In this document: piece by piece, positions 44,881 through 56,639 of the stretch
Layout: every line of letters starts with the position of its first letter
How positions within the stretch are numbered: the first letter of the stretch is position 1
Assembly (NCBI RefSeq): GCF_040183065.1
Contig: NC_091132.1
Span: 156,958,102 to 157,022,101, forward strand
Reading direction: 5' to 3'
Length of the DNA: 64,000 nt
Source: Periplaneta americana
Lineage: Eukaryota; Arthropoda; Insecta; Blattodea; Blattidae
The notes under the pieces: generated by a model
Database searches by the model: none
What the model was told of the DNA's origin: nothing
What the model saw: only the letters and a program-made list of their open reading frames with translations
Program-made: the position numbers and the translations under genes

Positions 44881-44889
44881 GATTAGCTC

Positions 44890-45860
44890 GTATTATCTAA
44901 GAAAGAGTCGCTGTTTTCCAGATCAAAAAGTTGGATGACATAATAGGCCTAAGACATATGACTTCACGTATATTCGCAAAATTACATTGCAGTACAAAAA
45001 AATTGTTTTAAAGAAACGTGAAAATTTAACTTATCACAATGAGATTAAAAGAATACTAAAGAAAGTAGGCTAATATAGTGAATCGAATTAATATATGTAG
45101 GCTATAATGACACAATTAGTAGTGGATAAATGTAGTAATGCTATCATATTGGTTCCTTGTACAATATTAAGATAATTAATTAGTGACCAATTTGGCATAT
45201 TAAATGTAATAATAGAAAACCAATGAATTCAGTTGTACTATATAATAATAAAGTCATATGTTTAATACCTTTGGAAGTATTTGATGTTAATTGTGCGTAA
45301 ATATAATTTTTAAGGGTTTGTTGTCAACGAATTCGTAGGGTAATGGCTATGATAGAGGTTCACTAAACGGAAAGTTCTCGGATCGAATCATGGCGTATTT
45401 AAAGGTAGCGGTAAGTTAGATATTCCTATTTAACATAAAGTAGTCAGTGGAATAAAGTAAATAGAGGGAAAATAGAGAAATAGGAAAATGTGCGGAAGAA
45501 AACGCAGTGAAATGGTGTAGGATGGGAGAAAGGAAAAATGCGCTATCCCAATTTAAATTCATATTTAGAAGTATTGCCATCGCACTGATTCTTGGATGTT
45601 ACCGAATAGTTACTATTAATTATATTGATAAGTAATATTAGAAGAAAATTAATTACGCTAAAAAAAATTACAATGAGGAATAAACTTTGAATTACAACCG
45701 TTCTGAACCTCAATCATCTGTCTGAACACGGCCGCCTTGAAAATATTTCCTAAAGGATTCAGTGACCCCTGACCATCCTTTTATGGTAACGATGAAGGAC
45801 GTACTGGTACTGCATGCAAAAATATAACGACAGTAAGTGATGATGTAACACATTCCAAAG
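44890..45860. other. Unannotated stretch, partly duplicated
   Basis: 45690-45780 (TTCTGAACCTCAATCATCTG...) matches 58935-59030 just upstream of the exon at 59141. A weak tRNA-like trace lies near 45340-45395. Confidence 0.4.
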
Positions 45861-45869
45861 AATCGGGTT

Positions 45870-46818
45870 GGCTGTTTTCAAAATCTATTATTTCATACTT
45901 TTAGAAGGAAACTGTCTGTTCATTAATGACACACCTGAACATATTTTCTGACAACTGTGCATCCCAGTTTAGAAGCAAATTTACTGTGCACAATTTATGT
46001 TACTTAGCTGATGACTTAAATGTTGTGTATGTTGAATGGAATACATTTGTACCAGGTCTTGGCAAGGCAGCAGTTGATGCTATTGGTGGACAAGTGAAGA
46101 GAATAGTCTGGACAGCTGTCAAATCAAGATCTGTTACTTTGAGTACTGGTGAAGATTTTTATAACTGTGCAAGGGAACTAAGTCATACATTCAACATACT
46201 TTGTGTTGCAAAAAGTGATGTTGATAGCACAGCTTCCTTCCTGAATGAAAGACGGATGTACAAGAAATCCATGGAGTAAGAAAATTTCACCATTTTCAGA
46301 AAGCAGATAACAATTTTGTCTTCTGTGTCCTTACTGCTGGTTCTCATTTTGAAAAGTCCAAGTTACTAAATAAATTACCAGTAATTCCCGGAGGACCTTA
46401 TTTTATAATGAAGTGTATACTGACTCTCAAGAAGAAGAAGAAGAAGCCAGAAATGCTCCAGATACTGTCCCTAGATTATCTACAGACTCATCCTTGACTA
46501 CCACTGAACTGTTCCCATATAATATTAACCCAGGAAAATATGTTTTGCTGACTTGGAATAAGTAGGCCTAATAAATTTGATCAGTGTAGATATGATGGTA
46601 TATGCCAAACTCAAGTTGACAATGATGACGAAGTTCGCGTTGTGTTTCTGAAGTTAAATGGGAAGACAGGTAGATTATTTAAAATAGATGAACATGATGA
46701 AAAGTACATCAGGTATGAACAGATCGTAAAAATCATATCACCACCGAAAATAGTAACAAAGGGAGCCAGGGGCTTTTATGATTTCACTAATCCTGTCGAT
46801 GTATATGAAAAAAATGTT
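45870..46818 (+). pseudogene. Unclassified DDE-like transposon protein relic
   Basis: 45926-46279 is open: NIFSDNCASQFRSKFTVHNL, VYVEWNTFVPGLGKAAVDAI, GGQVKRIVWTAVKSRS. A second open piece, 46580-46818, ends CRYDGICQTQVDNDDEVRVV...KIISPPKIV...GFYDFTNP. Known to me only as a pattern: FSDGxxxQFKxK, then a W..(H/L)GK..(V)D.IGG.VKR block, recurs in unclassified animal mobile-element proteins. The normal HGK reads LGK here. At least two frame changes lie between the pieces. Confidence 0.5.
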
Positions 46819-46819
46819 T

Positions 46820-47486
46820 AAAATTGTGAGATTAATAACTTGTAATGTGAAAAAGTGATCCCAGGAACTCATTATTTCAAGTTGTTTTATTTTGTATGTC
46901 TCCAATTGTACGGTTCCATGCATATTTTATATAAACTTGCTGTTTGGTACTTGTAACATCCGTTACACTTCATAGATAACATCTGATACACAGAATATTA
47001 AATAATTTTTCTTCATATTTAAATATTTCTTTCAAACTTTCTGCATCAGCTCATCAAAAATGAGAATCATCGTTGGCCTTAGTAAGCAGAGTTTTTAAGA
47101 AAATAGGTACCAAGTGAGGTAACAGTTCCATTTATTGTAACATCCGTTACACCTATTTTTTTATGGGACTCCTATATAGTTTGTACTTTTAGTCAATAGT
47201 CAGACAAATTAATACTCAAGTGAATTAGGATGGCAAGATTTGATATTACGTATTAAACTGTAATAAATATTGGACTTTATATGAGTACAATTGTAACATC
47301 CGTTACAAATGGAATGGCTCATTTGCATATAAATCCTGCTGTTATCCACCATAATGTAAAGCACATGCTGTGGGTTATGATCAGACTCCGGTACACGGAC
47401 ACATAGAGAACAACTTGTAAAGTTAGAAGTCGTCTCCTAACACCCTGTAATAAATTGCTCAATTAAGACGTCTCTTTGTACTGCAG
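46820..47486 (+). other. Sequence ahead of orphan exon 2
   Basis: From about 47355 to 47486 it repeats the intron end found before every exon 2 copy (GTAAAGCACATGCTGTGG ... AGAAGTCGTC...CACCCTGTAATAAATTG). Four scattered TGTAACATCCGTTAC motifs at 46954, 47137, 47290 and nearby form a curious dispersed palindrome-like repeat. Confidence 0.5.
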
Positions 47487-47624
47487 GAACGGAATTTTTC
47501 GGATCAGCATGTGTCTGATATAAAGGAGGAATATGAGGACCAGAGCCAAGATCTCACATCTGAGGTAAAATTTGAGAAGGATCCAGAGACAATTTCGTTT
47601 CCTGTGGTGAAACGTGAACTAGAG
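47487..47624 (+). CDS. Orphan exon 2 cassette, copy 1
   Basis: 46 codons, phase 0/0, acceptor TACTGCAG, donor GAG|GTGAGT. Reads ERNFSDQHVSDIKEEYEDQS, QDLTSEVKFEKDPETISFPV, VKRELE. Frame open and splice sites intact, yet no start exon lies between it and gene 2. Nearest relative is 60204-60341 (both have EKDPETISF). Confidence 0.8.
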
Positions 47625-47803
47625 GTGAGTGCAGCACAACGAATGCACTGTGTGTTCTTCTTCAAGTGTTTATCTTGTGTGTTCATCGTAATGGACACTG
47701 CCTTTTTACAGCGCCTTTTAGTCTGTGTTAGTGGCAGAAAGAAATTGCTCGTTATACTTACTCGTAATAGTTGCCATAGCTACACATTCCCACAGTGTAT
47801 TAT

Positions 47804-47985
47804 CACAGTCTTGTATATACAGTTACGAATGTCAATATGTAATAAATATGCATCCATAGATAGTTGCTAGTCACTAGGATCGCTGCTATCGCCACATTAC
47901 AGACAATGAGAAATAGTACCTGCTCAGTCCATTGTTCCTAGCAACCTCACAACTCAAGCTTCGTGACTGTATATACTAGACTGTG
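47804..47985. mobile_element. MITE copy 1 (CACAGTCTxGTATATAC family)
   Basis: 182 bp with inverted ends of about 27 bases (CACAGTCTTGTATATACAG and, inverted, CACAGTCTAGTATATACAG). GTATTAT flanks both sides (47797-47803 and 47986-47992). Confidence 0.85.
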
Positions 47986-47999
47986 GTATTATTTTGATA

Positions 48000-49079
48000 A
48001 TGTGTTGTACTTGACTTGATTTCTTTTTGTTTTCTTTATGTTTTTATGTAAAATTCTGGATGCGTTTTAGGGTTTTCAAATGATTATTGATTATTCCGTA
48101 CATATATGCCTACATATTGTCACCCTGTCTTCATTTGTCTTTTGACAAATTGTTTTTAAGTATTTAGATGTCTGGGATATGTCTTTTTCTAGTACATTAT
48201 GCTGCCAGTATATTATATAGAAAAAAATATTTTGTAACTTTAAAGCAAATTGTATTGCTTATTTAGTTGAATCGCAGAAGGTGCTCTAAATTTTGCAAAA
48301 TGTTCTGATGCATACAGACACGTGCATATATCAATGTATTGCTTATTTTACTTACTTTTTTCTGTCAATGAAGTGCATTCAATTTTAATTATAGATAGAG
48401 AAACGTAAAGTTAAAAACTTCATTTGGCAAATCTTGAATTTATTAGAAATATAAATAGAGATGTTTAATTTTTCCCATTCATACATGTGGAAAAGATATT
48501 GCGAAATGCTTGTTGTCGAAGTGTGTGGTAGCTCAGTGGTATAATGTTTGAGTACTTGCCAGTACGAAACAAAATGCTGATAGTGTGCTAACTCAGAATG
48601 AATGAAACTTATAAAAGGAGGGTAGGGAGGGATATTTGGGAATGTGTCTTTTTGTGTAGCAGTTCAATGGACCAAAAGCTGGCAGTGATGTTTTATCATA
48701 GTTTCCCTTCGTACATAAGTATTTTCTATCCATCCAGTACAGTCAACAAATTTCTTATTGTTTCATTTTATTTTTATTTTTTTGCAAAACAATTCTAATT
48801 TTGGGTTTAATCCAACACAATCTTGAAAATATGCTACAATATATACGCAATAGTATATTATATGCAGAAATGGCCGAAATATGCACGATTTGCTTTTCAT
48901 AACATGTCTAAAAAATGTTTCAGCATGAAAAATTTGCATTTGTGTATGAATCCCGGTCCCATCTTTCATAATGTTAACCTGTTTTATGCAAATATATAGA
49001 GAGCAGCTTGTAATGTTAGTAGTCGTCTTCTAACACCGTCTAATAAATTGCTCATTTGAAACTTCTCTTTGTACTGTAG
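48000..49079 (+). other. Intron between the two orphan exon 2 cassettes
   Basis: Includes a tRNA-head relic at 48523-48560 (GTGGTAGCTCAGTGGTATAA) and, from 49000, the conserved piece before the exon 2 acceptor. Confidence 0.45.
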
Positions 49080-49217
49080 GAACGGAACTTCTTGGATCAG
49101 CATGTGACTAGTATAAAAGAGGAATACGTGAACCAGAGCCCTGATCTCATATCAGAGATAAAATTTGAGGAAGATCCGGTGCCAATTTCCTTCCCTGTTG
49201 TGAAACGTGAACCAGAG
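49080..49217 (+). CDS. Orphan exon 2 cassette, copy 2
   Basis: 46 codons, phase 0/0, acceptor TACTGTAG, donor GAG|GTGAGT. Reads ERNFLDQHVTSIKEEYVNQS, PDLISEIKFEEDPVPISFPV, VKREPE. Tandem to copy 1 at 1.45 kb and compatible with it for joint or exclusive splicing. Confidence 0.8.
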
Positions 49218-51263
49218 GTGAGTGGAGCCCAAGGAATGCACTATGTTCTACTTCCAATGTTTATCTTGTATTTTGATTACCACTGACAGTACCTCTTTAC
49301 AACATTATTTGCAGTACCTTTTACTTTATGATAGAAACAAGTAACACTTAGCACTATTTACTGTTGCAAGATATGTCACGTTGCAGAGAACTAATGCTGG
49401 CCTTAATTTTTTCGCTATTTGTTTTTAAGTATTGACATATTTTCTCTCCATAGAGATAAGATGTTTTGTAACTTTTGAATAAATTATATAGCTGATTGTG
49501 AATGTATTGCGGAATAGGTTCTAAATTTTGCAAAATGTTGTGGTATATACATGCATATACAGCTTGCAGGAAACCATTATCTATTTTATTTACTCTTAGT
49601 CTGTCAGTCAAGTGCATTTAATTTTAATACAGGTAGAGAGACATAAAATTACACACTTCATTTTGCCAATTTTAAAATTACTAGAAATAAACATTGTATT
49701 TGAATTTCCTTTAGCTCTTATGACTAGACTCTAACTTAAAATTCTCGGGAAACTTATGAAGTTCACAAAATTGTTCAACGAATTATCTAACCAATTTTTT
49801 CTCTACGGTATAATGATCAGTATTGTCATAGCAAAGGAATCTTTGTGTACTGGAGCTTTAGTATAATTTTATACTTCATGATTTTGCCTGACAGATATTA
49901 TGGAGCTGAACTAAAAGAAAATATAATGAGCACAGAAGTACTGTCGAAAGCAAACTCATCCGGATCATTATTTGCCTGGTAATGTAAAAATTTGAGGTCG
50001 TACAATGATTTAGTATTAGACCTTGTGAGAAATATTGTATCAATTTCGTTCAAAGGTGTCGAATTAAAATTAGCATGTCTGACCATGAAACTAGCAATTC
50101 GGTGTCTAGATACTGGTTCAGATAAGTTACCTGTTTGAAGCTTTTTCAGGTGTCATCCCTTAACTCATTTAGAGCAAATGCTGGTTAACTTTCGGTACTA
50201 AACCGTAGACATATTTTGCTGGCATTATCACCATCACTGCACTGGAACACTGGAGAACCATTGCAGTTGTTAAAATGTTGTAAGATAATCCACTTACAAC
50301 ATCCACCAAATTCGTGACATAAAATTGAATTATTCGTTCATAGATAATTTCTGCTATTAAATGTAATTAAATAGTTACTCTATAACAACCATTTCCACCA
50401 GTGTGTCGTGGCACACTGAGATGACCCACTGGTGTGTGGCACAATATAAAACATGGTACAAGTCAGCATTCAGTAAACACAGTGTAGGTGGGCAAGCAGC
50501 ACAGAAGGGAATGACTGATGGCATCCACAGTAGTGAAGTGCCAGCCAACCTAAAAAAATATCGTATTTTACTTGTTTTTATGAAATAAAATATATCCTGC
50601 ATTAGATATCTGATCAAAACATCTAATAATATTGTATCTTTTCGTATCTCCTAATTACAAAATTAAGAAAACATGAATAACACCGTAAGTTTGACACTGC
50701 TTTTGCATTGGAATAATTTTGTGTAATTAAATTTGCATTTCTATCATAAACTTCAAACAAAAATACAGAAGTAGTGTTAGTTTAGTTTCTGAATAACATA
50801 TGTTGTTTCTATTCTTAACGTCCTTTGCATTAGGCGCCTTTTCACCATTCAACATATTATCATTCCTTGATATGTTGACTAAAAATAAGTCATATAAAAT
50901 TGAAAATATTTTATTATATGTATTAGTGCATATATATTTATCTCATTTATTTGTATTTTGTAGTACTCATTCCCTTCTAAAACCGTCAAAATTCCCCTGC
51001 TGCTTGGTAACAACAGCTTTAGATTATATGCTGGATTTTAGATTACACCTTTTTGTGTCACATGTCGAGAAATGTTCAAAAACGCATATCTACAAGGAAA
51101 ACAATTACCCCTCGAAAAATCTGGCCCTAGAATTGTCTTCTGTTAACTAAAATTCTACTAAACCCAATACTATTTAAGTACAGTTCTCTGGAATCTAAAA
51201 TCTACGTGCTTTTCTTAATTTAATTTGTGCTATCTTTCTGTTTTATTTGCTCTGTACTTTTAG
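49218..51263 (+). other. Orphan array intron 2
   Basis: Aligns in patches with gene 2 intron 2 (34550-35802). A GC-richer 50400-50550 piece has no match and no recognised function. Confidence 0.4.
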
Positions 51264-51346
51264 GAAGAGCAGAGTGACTTACACACAGTGAATGAGGACC
51301 CAAAGGTGGAAGTAACGGCAGAGAACAACGGGAGTTTAACCGAAAG
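51264..51346 (+). CDS. Orphan exon 3
   Basis: Acceptor TACTTTTAG, donor AG|GTGAGT. 27 codons plus two bases: EEQSDLHTVNEDPKVEVTAE then NNGSLTE. Needs a phase-2 finger exon. None is found before 64000. Confidence 0.8.
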
Positions 51347-52640
51347 GTGAGTGTGGTGTGCCAACCTTCATGTAGAGAGTTCATTGTGATTGAAGTTTCC
51401 TGTTATTTGACTATCTAGAAGCACCTCCAGAAGAACTGTCTGCCTGAATCATCCAGCAGTTATCAGTCATCACATTCACACTCCACTTCCCTTGGTATCT
51501 GTTATCCATAATGTACTGTTAAAACCTTTCTTCGTATTCTTCACTGAAAGTGCGTAGATTTTCAAGAAAATAATGTAGGAGATGCACATGCAAGAAGTGG
51601 ATCTTTACTCTCATAGTTCAGCCCATGGTCTCGAGACTCTCCAAATTAATTTCTACATTTGCTTTATAATTTCCTACGAAATCATGTACAACCGTTTTGA
51701 GGCCATTCCAGGTGTTTTTCTGCAAACCGCTCATCACGTTTGCAAAGTCACAGTGTAACATTTATTTGCCTATTTGTTTATATTTATTTGTTTATTTATT
51801 TCCTCACTGATTAATTAATTAATCAATTTATTTATTTATTAATTCATTCTTTCATTCATTCGTCTGTTCTTTCGTTCATGCATTTTGGTGTAGTTAATGG
51901 CATCCGTCTTTCACTTTCACAGTACCAGAATTACAACTACAATAATACATTCAGTGGTTCTTGAACACTGTTATTTCACCAATTACTAATTTCTTTCTGT
52001 TTGGCCACTATTTCCTTCTGGAGTGCATAGACCCAACCCTACTGTTCCAATCAGACATACAACATAATGGTGTTGTTATTAACTAATGTAGAGTTATTAG
52101 CTGTAAAGCCATTGACTCTCTTGCTCTACAATATTTCTCACACATAGTGAGTTTAGAGCAGTGGTGTCACGAAATCACCACAGCAATTTATGATTTTCAA
52201 GTTACGGGATAGCTGCGTGCTTCCCTGTAAATTACTGAATACCGGTATAACTGTACGACTACCCAGCATACAGGCACGGATGTAGAAAGTGTTAATGTAA
52301 GGAAGGGATTGTAATTTTAGGGGAAATCACAATAATAAATGAGATAATTAGTGTTATTAGTGCCTGCGATACCTCATGCACAATAATAATCAACAGTAAA
52401 TTAAGTGTAATGAATTTATATAACAACTTCTGCAAAAAGAAACAAAGAAATAGGTCATAAAAATTATTTAAAAATTGGAATATTTGTGACATATATTTAA
52501 GATTTTATGACTGCTTGCTTATAAATTAAGAGTACCTCACGTTAAATTATATAGCATATTCTTCTAGGCGAAAATATAATGTATTGTACTTGCATTATAA
52601 TGCCACAAAATATTCAAAGAATGAACCATATACTAATATG
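51347..52640 (+). other. Intron after orphan exon 3, duplicate of 35877-36930
   Basis: Similarity to gene 2 intron 3 continues up to GGGATAGC at 52208, then stops, at the same point where the hAT relic begins in gene 2. 51770-51860 is TTTAT-rich low-complexity sequence. Confidence 0.55.
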
Positions 52641-52642
52641 AA

Positions 52643-52886
52643 GCCACCGGCGTGGCTCAGACGGTTAAGGTGCTTGCCTTTCGGTCTCAAGTTGCGCTCA
52701 GACTCGGGTTCGATCCCCGCTTAAGCTGATTACTTGGGTGGGTTTTTTCCTGAGGTTTTTTCTAACCGTAAGGCGAATGCCAGGTAATATGTGGCGAATC
52801 CCAGGCCTCATGTCGCCAAATACCATCTCGCTATCACCAATCTCATCGACGCTAAATAACCTTTAAATAAGCAACTAAAAAGAAAA
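52643..52886 (+). mobile_element. tRNA-derived SINE (same family as 33685)
   Basis: GCCACCGGCGTGGCTCAGAC, B box GGGTTCGATCCCCGC, body CTCATGTCGCCAAATACCAT and TCATCGACGCTAAATAACC. Confidence 0.9.
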
Positions 52887-53121
52887 AGCTACCTGCCAGT
52901 TTACAATGTTAGGTTAAATTTTTAAAACTGAATATACATAGTCCAAGGACGCATTGTGTGACAAGACAGGACAAAACAAAACCAAGCACTGCATAGAACG
53001 CCTTCTGCGACGTCATGTTCAATGTAAAGGTTAAATTGGAAACACGTAAGAGTTATCAATAGTGCACGAGCAATGGAGTCAATGACCAGTGAGAATTGAA
53101 AGCCTTTGTTTGTGATCGATT

Positions 53122-53265
53122 CAAATTTAAGGTGAAAAATGACACTATCAACATTGTATGATTTAAGGTGTAAAATGACACTACCAACATTGTATGATTT
53201 AAGGTGTAAAATGACACTACCAACATTGTATGATTTAATTTGAAAAATGACACTACCAACATTGT
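53122..53265. repeat. 36-bp minisatellite, four units
   Basis: ATGACACTACCAACATTGTA plus GATTTAAGGTGTAAA repeats with starts of GACACTA at 53141, 53177, 53213 and 53249. The mariner at 53267 entered the TA at the end of the last unit. Confidence 0.9.
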
Positions 53266-53266
53266 A

Positions 53267-55072
53267 CGAGGCGCATCCAGAAAGTAAGTTTCCCGATTTT
53301 TCCCCTTGAAAGTAAACATAATTAGCTGTGTCAATAGTGCATGCGTAACAGATCTATGACGTATCAATCATATGCCAGCCGGACAGGTCCCGCCTGGTAC
53401 CAGTAGCATGGCAGCAGCGGTCCGAAATGGAAGCTCTTATTCCTTTTCCCGCCGCCTGCGAGCTTCGGTCGGTGATAAAGTTCTTTAATGCACAAAGCAT
53501 TGCGCCAATTGAAATTCATCAGCAGCTCTCAGGTCTATGGGCCGAACATCATGAGTAAGCAGATGGTGCGTCGCTGGTGTAGGCAGTTTTCCGAAGGTCG
53601 TCAAAGTGTCCATGATGAAGAGCACAGTGGGCGACCGTCCCTCATCAATGATGATCGTGTTCAGCTGGTGCGGCAGTGCATCATGGAGAACCGTCGCTTC
53701 ACGATTACGGAGCTGAGCAGCCATTTTCCGCAGATATCGCGATCCTTGTTGCATGAGATTGTCACTAAGCACGTGCTGTTCAACAAAGTGTGTTCCAAGT
53801 GGGTGCCGAAAAACCTGACACCCGAACACAAAATGCAACGTTTAGAAGCAGCACTGACATTTCTGCAAGAGTATCACGATAACGGCGATGAGTTCCTCAC
53901 AGGATCGTCACGGGCGATGAGACTTGGATTTCGCACTTCACCCCGTAAACCAAGCAGCAGTCAATGCATTGGCAGCATAATGGATCTCCGGTCAGGACGA
54001 AATTGAAACAGATGGTGTCGGTACGGAAAGTGATGTGCACGGTGTTCTGGGACAGGAAGGGCATTCTGCTCATTGACTTCCTTCCAAGAGGTGAAACAGT
54101 GAACGCTGAGCGTTACTGTGAAACACTGCGAAAATTGCGACGTGTCATTCAAAACAACTGGCGTGGAATGCTTACTGCAGGTTTTGTGCTTCTCCATGAC
54201 AATGCTCGTCCACATACGGCTCGGCGCACAGCAACTGTTTTGACGGAATTTGGCTGGGAGTTGTTTGATCATCCACCCTGCAGTCCTGATCTTCTCCCTG
54301 CGATTTTCACGTTTTCTTGCACCTCAAGAAATTCCTGTCCTCCGTTGAGCGTTTTGGCAACGACGAAGAGCTTAAGACTTCTGTCACACGATGGTTCCAA
54401 GAGCCGTGGAATGCTTACTGCAGGTGTTGTGCTCCTCCATGACAATGCTCTTCCACGTACGGCTCGGCGCACAGCGACTGTTTTGACGGAATTTGGCTGG
54501 GAGTTGTTTGATCAACCACCCTACAGTCCTGATCTTCTCCCAGCGATTTTCACGTTTTCTTGCACCTCAAGAAATTCCTGTTCTCTGTTGAGCGTTTTGG
54601 CAACGACGAAGAGCTGAAGACGTCTGTCACACGCTGGTTCCAAGAGCCGTGGAATGCTTACTGCAGGTGTTGTGCTCCTCCATGACAATGCTCGTCCACA
54701 TACGGCTCAGCGCATAGCAACTGTTTTGACGGAATTTGGCTGGGAGTTGTTTGTTCATCCACCCTACAGTCCTAATCTTGCTCCCAGCGATTTTCACGTT
54801 TCCTTGCACCTCAAGAAATTCCTGTCCTCCGGTGAGCGTTTTGGCAACGACGAAGAGCTGAAGACGTCTGTCACACACTGGTTCCATTCTCAGGCGGCAG
54901 AGTTTTTATGACAGAGGGATACAAAAGTTGATCCCACGATACGACAAGTGTCTCAATTGTGATGGTGGCTATGTTGAAAAATAGTTAAAACATTGCTGTA
55001 CCTGTTGCCAATAAATGTTTTCCTGAAAGTGTGTGTTCTTTTTTTTTTTTAAATAGGGAATCTTGCTCCTCG
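53267..55072 (+). mobile_element. Mariner element with a triplicated 243-bp block
   Basis: TA target duplication at both sides, left end CGAGGCGCATCCAGAAAG, right end (inverted) CGAGGAGCAAGATTCCC. The frame gives MSKQMVRRWCRQFSEGRQSV, HEIVTKHVLFNKVCSKWVPK, GDETWISHF in pieces, then MCTVFWDRKGILLIDFLPRG and VLLHDNARPHTARRTA. The expected length is about 1.3 kb. The extra 0.5 kb is due to tandem copies of a 243-bp block holding the third catalytic Asp (HDNARPH): 54163-54405, 54406-54648, 54649-54891. A few frame breaks exist, including one near 53520 and a base lost in the first two copies (LLPAIF against LAPSDF). Confidence 0.9.
54163..54891 (+). repeat. 243-bp tandem triplication inside the mariner
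   Basis: Units begin GTGGAATGCTTACTGCAG at 54163, 54406 and 54649. 243 is 81 codons, so the frame is kept from copy to copy. Copies differ by a few bases. Confidence 0.9.
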
Positions 55073-55079
55073 TATTTTG

Positions 55080-55500
55080 AAGGTGCCACAAACATTATGT
55101 TTACCAGTAATGTTTAAATGGTGATGTTACAGTCAGCCCTTAGTCTATAAAATGGGAAGGGATGTGTTGATTGTGTCAGGAGCACAACTGATGTAAGACC
55201 CAAAAAATATAGGACGCAACTGACGTATAAAGCTGACCACGAGCCGCAACTGTCTGCCCTTGGCTTTGCAAATGCTGCTGCAAGGGTGTTTGACGCCTAA
55301 GGATAGGAGAACTGTCTACTGTTGATGAAGTAGGATGTAGGTGAAGGTCTTTGCTATTGTCATAGGTTGATGGTGTTTCCAGTCGACTAATCAAATTAGC
55401 CAACTTAAGAACATATATACCCAGGAAGTTGCTAAATAAAAGGTAGAAGATCTAATTTAGAATAAGTATTTCAGATTATTTATTAATTAATAGTTCAATA
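55080..55500. other. Unannotated stretch
   Basis: No feature recognised. Confidence 0.3.
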
Positions 55501-55504
55501 GTAC

Positions 55505-55915
55505 ATAAACTTCTTCTTCTTCTTCCGTTCAAGCATTAGGCCAAATGGCCTGTTACGATCTCATGGTTGAATTTTCAATCCAGCGCTTCTTTGGTCGACC
55601 GAGAGATCTCTTCCCGTTTGGACGATAGTGGAGCATGACTTTTGGGATTCTATCTCTACGCATGCGATGCAGATGATTTATCCAGTTCCGATAATGTTTT
55701 ACGTGATTAATTACAGGTTCTAGTTGTAATTCTTCCATTACATCTTCATTGCATTTGTGATCCCATTTCGTATATCCCGCTGTATATCTCATAAATTTCA
55801 TTTCATTAGCCATTATTCTGGTTTCGTCTTTCTTCCTCAATGTCCATCCCTCACTGCCGTAACGAAGTACAGGTCTCGCCAAGGTCTTGTATAGGAGAAT
55901 TCTAGTATACCTTTG
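55505..55915 (-). mobile_element. LINE 3' end with (GAA)n tail
   Basis: Minus strand: PVLRYGSEGWTLRKKDETRI, EMKFMRYTAGYTKWDHKCNE, MEELQLEPVINHVKHYR, IPKVMLHYRPNGKRSLGRPK. It is the reverse-transcriptase C-terminus of an RTE-like insect LINE, ending in a GAAGAAGAAG tail at 55505-55520. The ORF of 109 residues is uninterrupted. Confidence 0.85.
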
Positions 55916-56024
55916 TACTAGTTAAGGTTTCATAAAGGTGTTAATTATTCCCATTGTTTTGGTGTATTATTACTTAATAATCAAAACTGATTTATGCTCA
56001 TAGAATAAGTATTAGAACAATTAA

Positions 56025-56284
56025 TTTATTTTTTTATTTTTTTTTATTTTAGTAGATTGTTTTACGACGCTTAATCAACATCCTAGGTGAATGAGATGAA
56101 GGTGATAATGCTGGTAAAATGAGTCCGGGGTCCAGCACCGAAAGTTACCCAGCATTTGCTTATATTGGGTTGAGGGAAAACCCCGGAAAAACCTCAACGA
56201 GGTAACTTGCCCAGACCGGGAATCGAACCCGGGCCACCTGGTTTCGCTGCCAGACGCGCTGACCGTTACTCCACAGGTGTGGAC
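56025..56284 (-). mobile_element. SINE, GGTCAGCGCGTCTGG family, first tandem copy
   Basis: Target duplication TAGAAYAATTAA (56013-56024 and 56285-56296). Tail TTTTACGACGC at the left. Full head at the right. Confidence 0.85.
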
Positions 56285-56315
56285 TAGAATAATTAAATAA
56301 TAATGACAATGATAA

Positions 56316-56503
56316 TGATGATGATAATGCCGGTGAAATGAGTCCGGGGTCCAGCACCGAAAGTTACCCAGCATTTGCTCATATTGGGTTGAGGGAAAAC
56401 CGCGGAAAAAACCTCAACCAGGTAACTTGCCCTGACCGGGAATCGAAACCAGGCCACCTGGTTTCGCGACCAGACGTGCTGATCGTTACTCCACAGATGT
56501 GGA
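56316..56503 (-). mobile_element. SINE, second tandem copy (219-bp duplication)
   Basis: Lacks the 3' tail and carries the same right flank (TAGAATAATTAAATAATAAT). It arose by local tandem duplication, period 219, rather than by a second insertion. Confidence 0.85.
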
Positions 56504-56534
56504 CTAGAATAATTAAATAATAATGACAACGATA

Positions 56535-56549
56535 ATGATAATAATATTG

Positions 56550-56588
<39 letters not shown>

Positions 56589-56590
56589 GT
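56535..56590. repeat. (AAT)n microsatellite
   Basis: ATAATAATATTG then an almost pure AAT run. Confidence 0.9.
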
Positions 56591-56639
56591 AACAACAATA
56601 GAGTCTTGGGAAACTAACACTAAAGATAATTAAAGAGTA

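Noticed and set aside
53056-53367. 103-residue minus-strand ORF with repeated TMLVVSFYTLNH
   Set aside because: The repeat is the 36-bp minisatellite read through; no start context, homology or splice support.
53485-53838. 117-residue minus-strand ORF inside the mariner
   Set aside because: It is the antisense shadow of the transposase frame.
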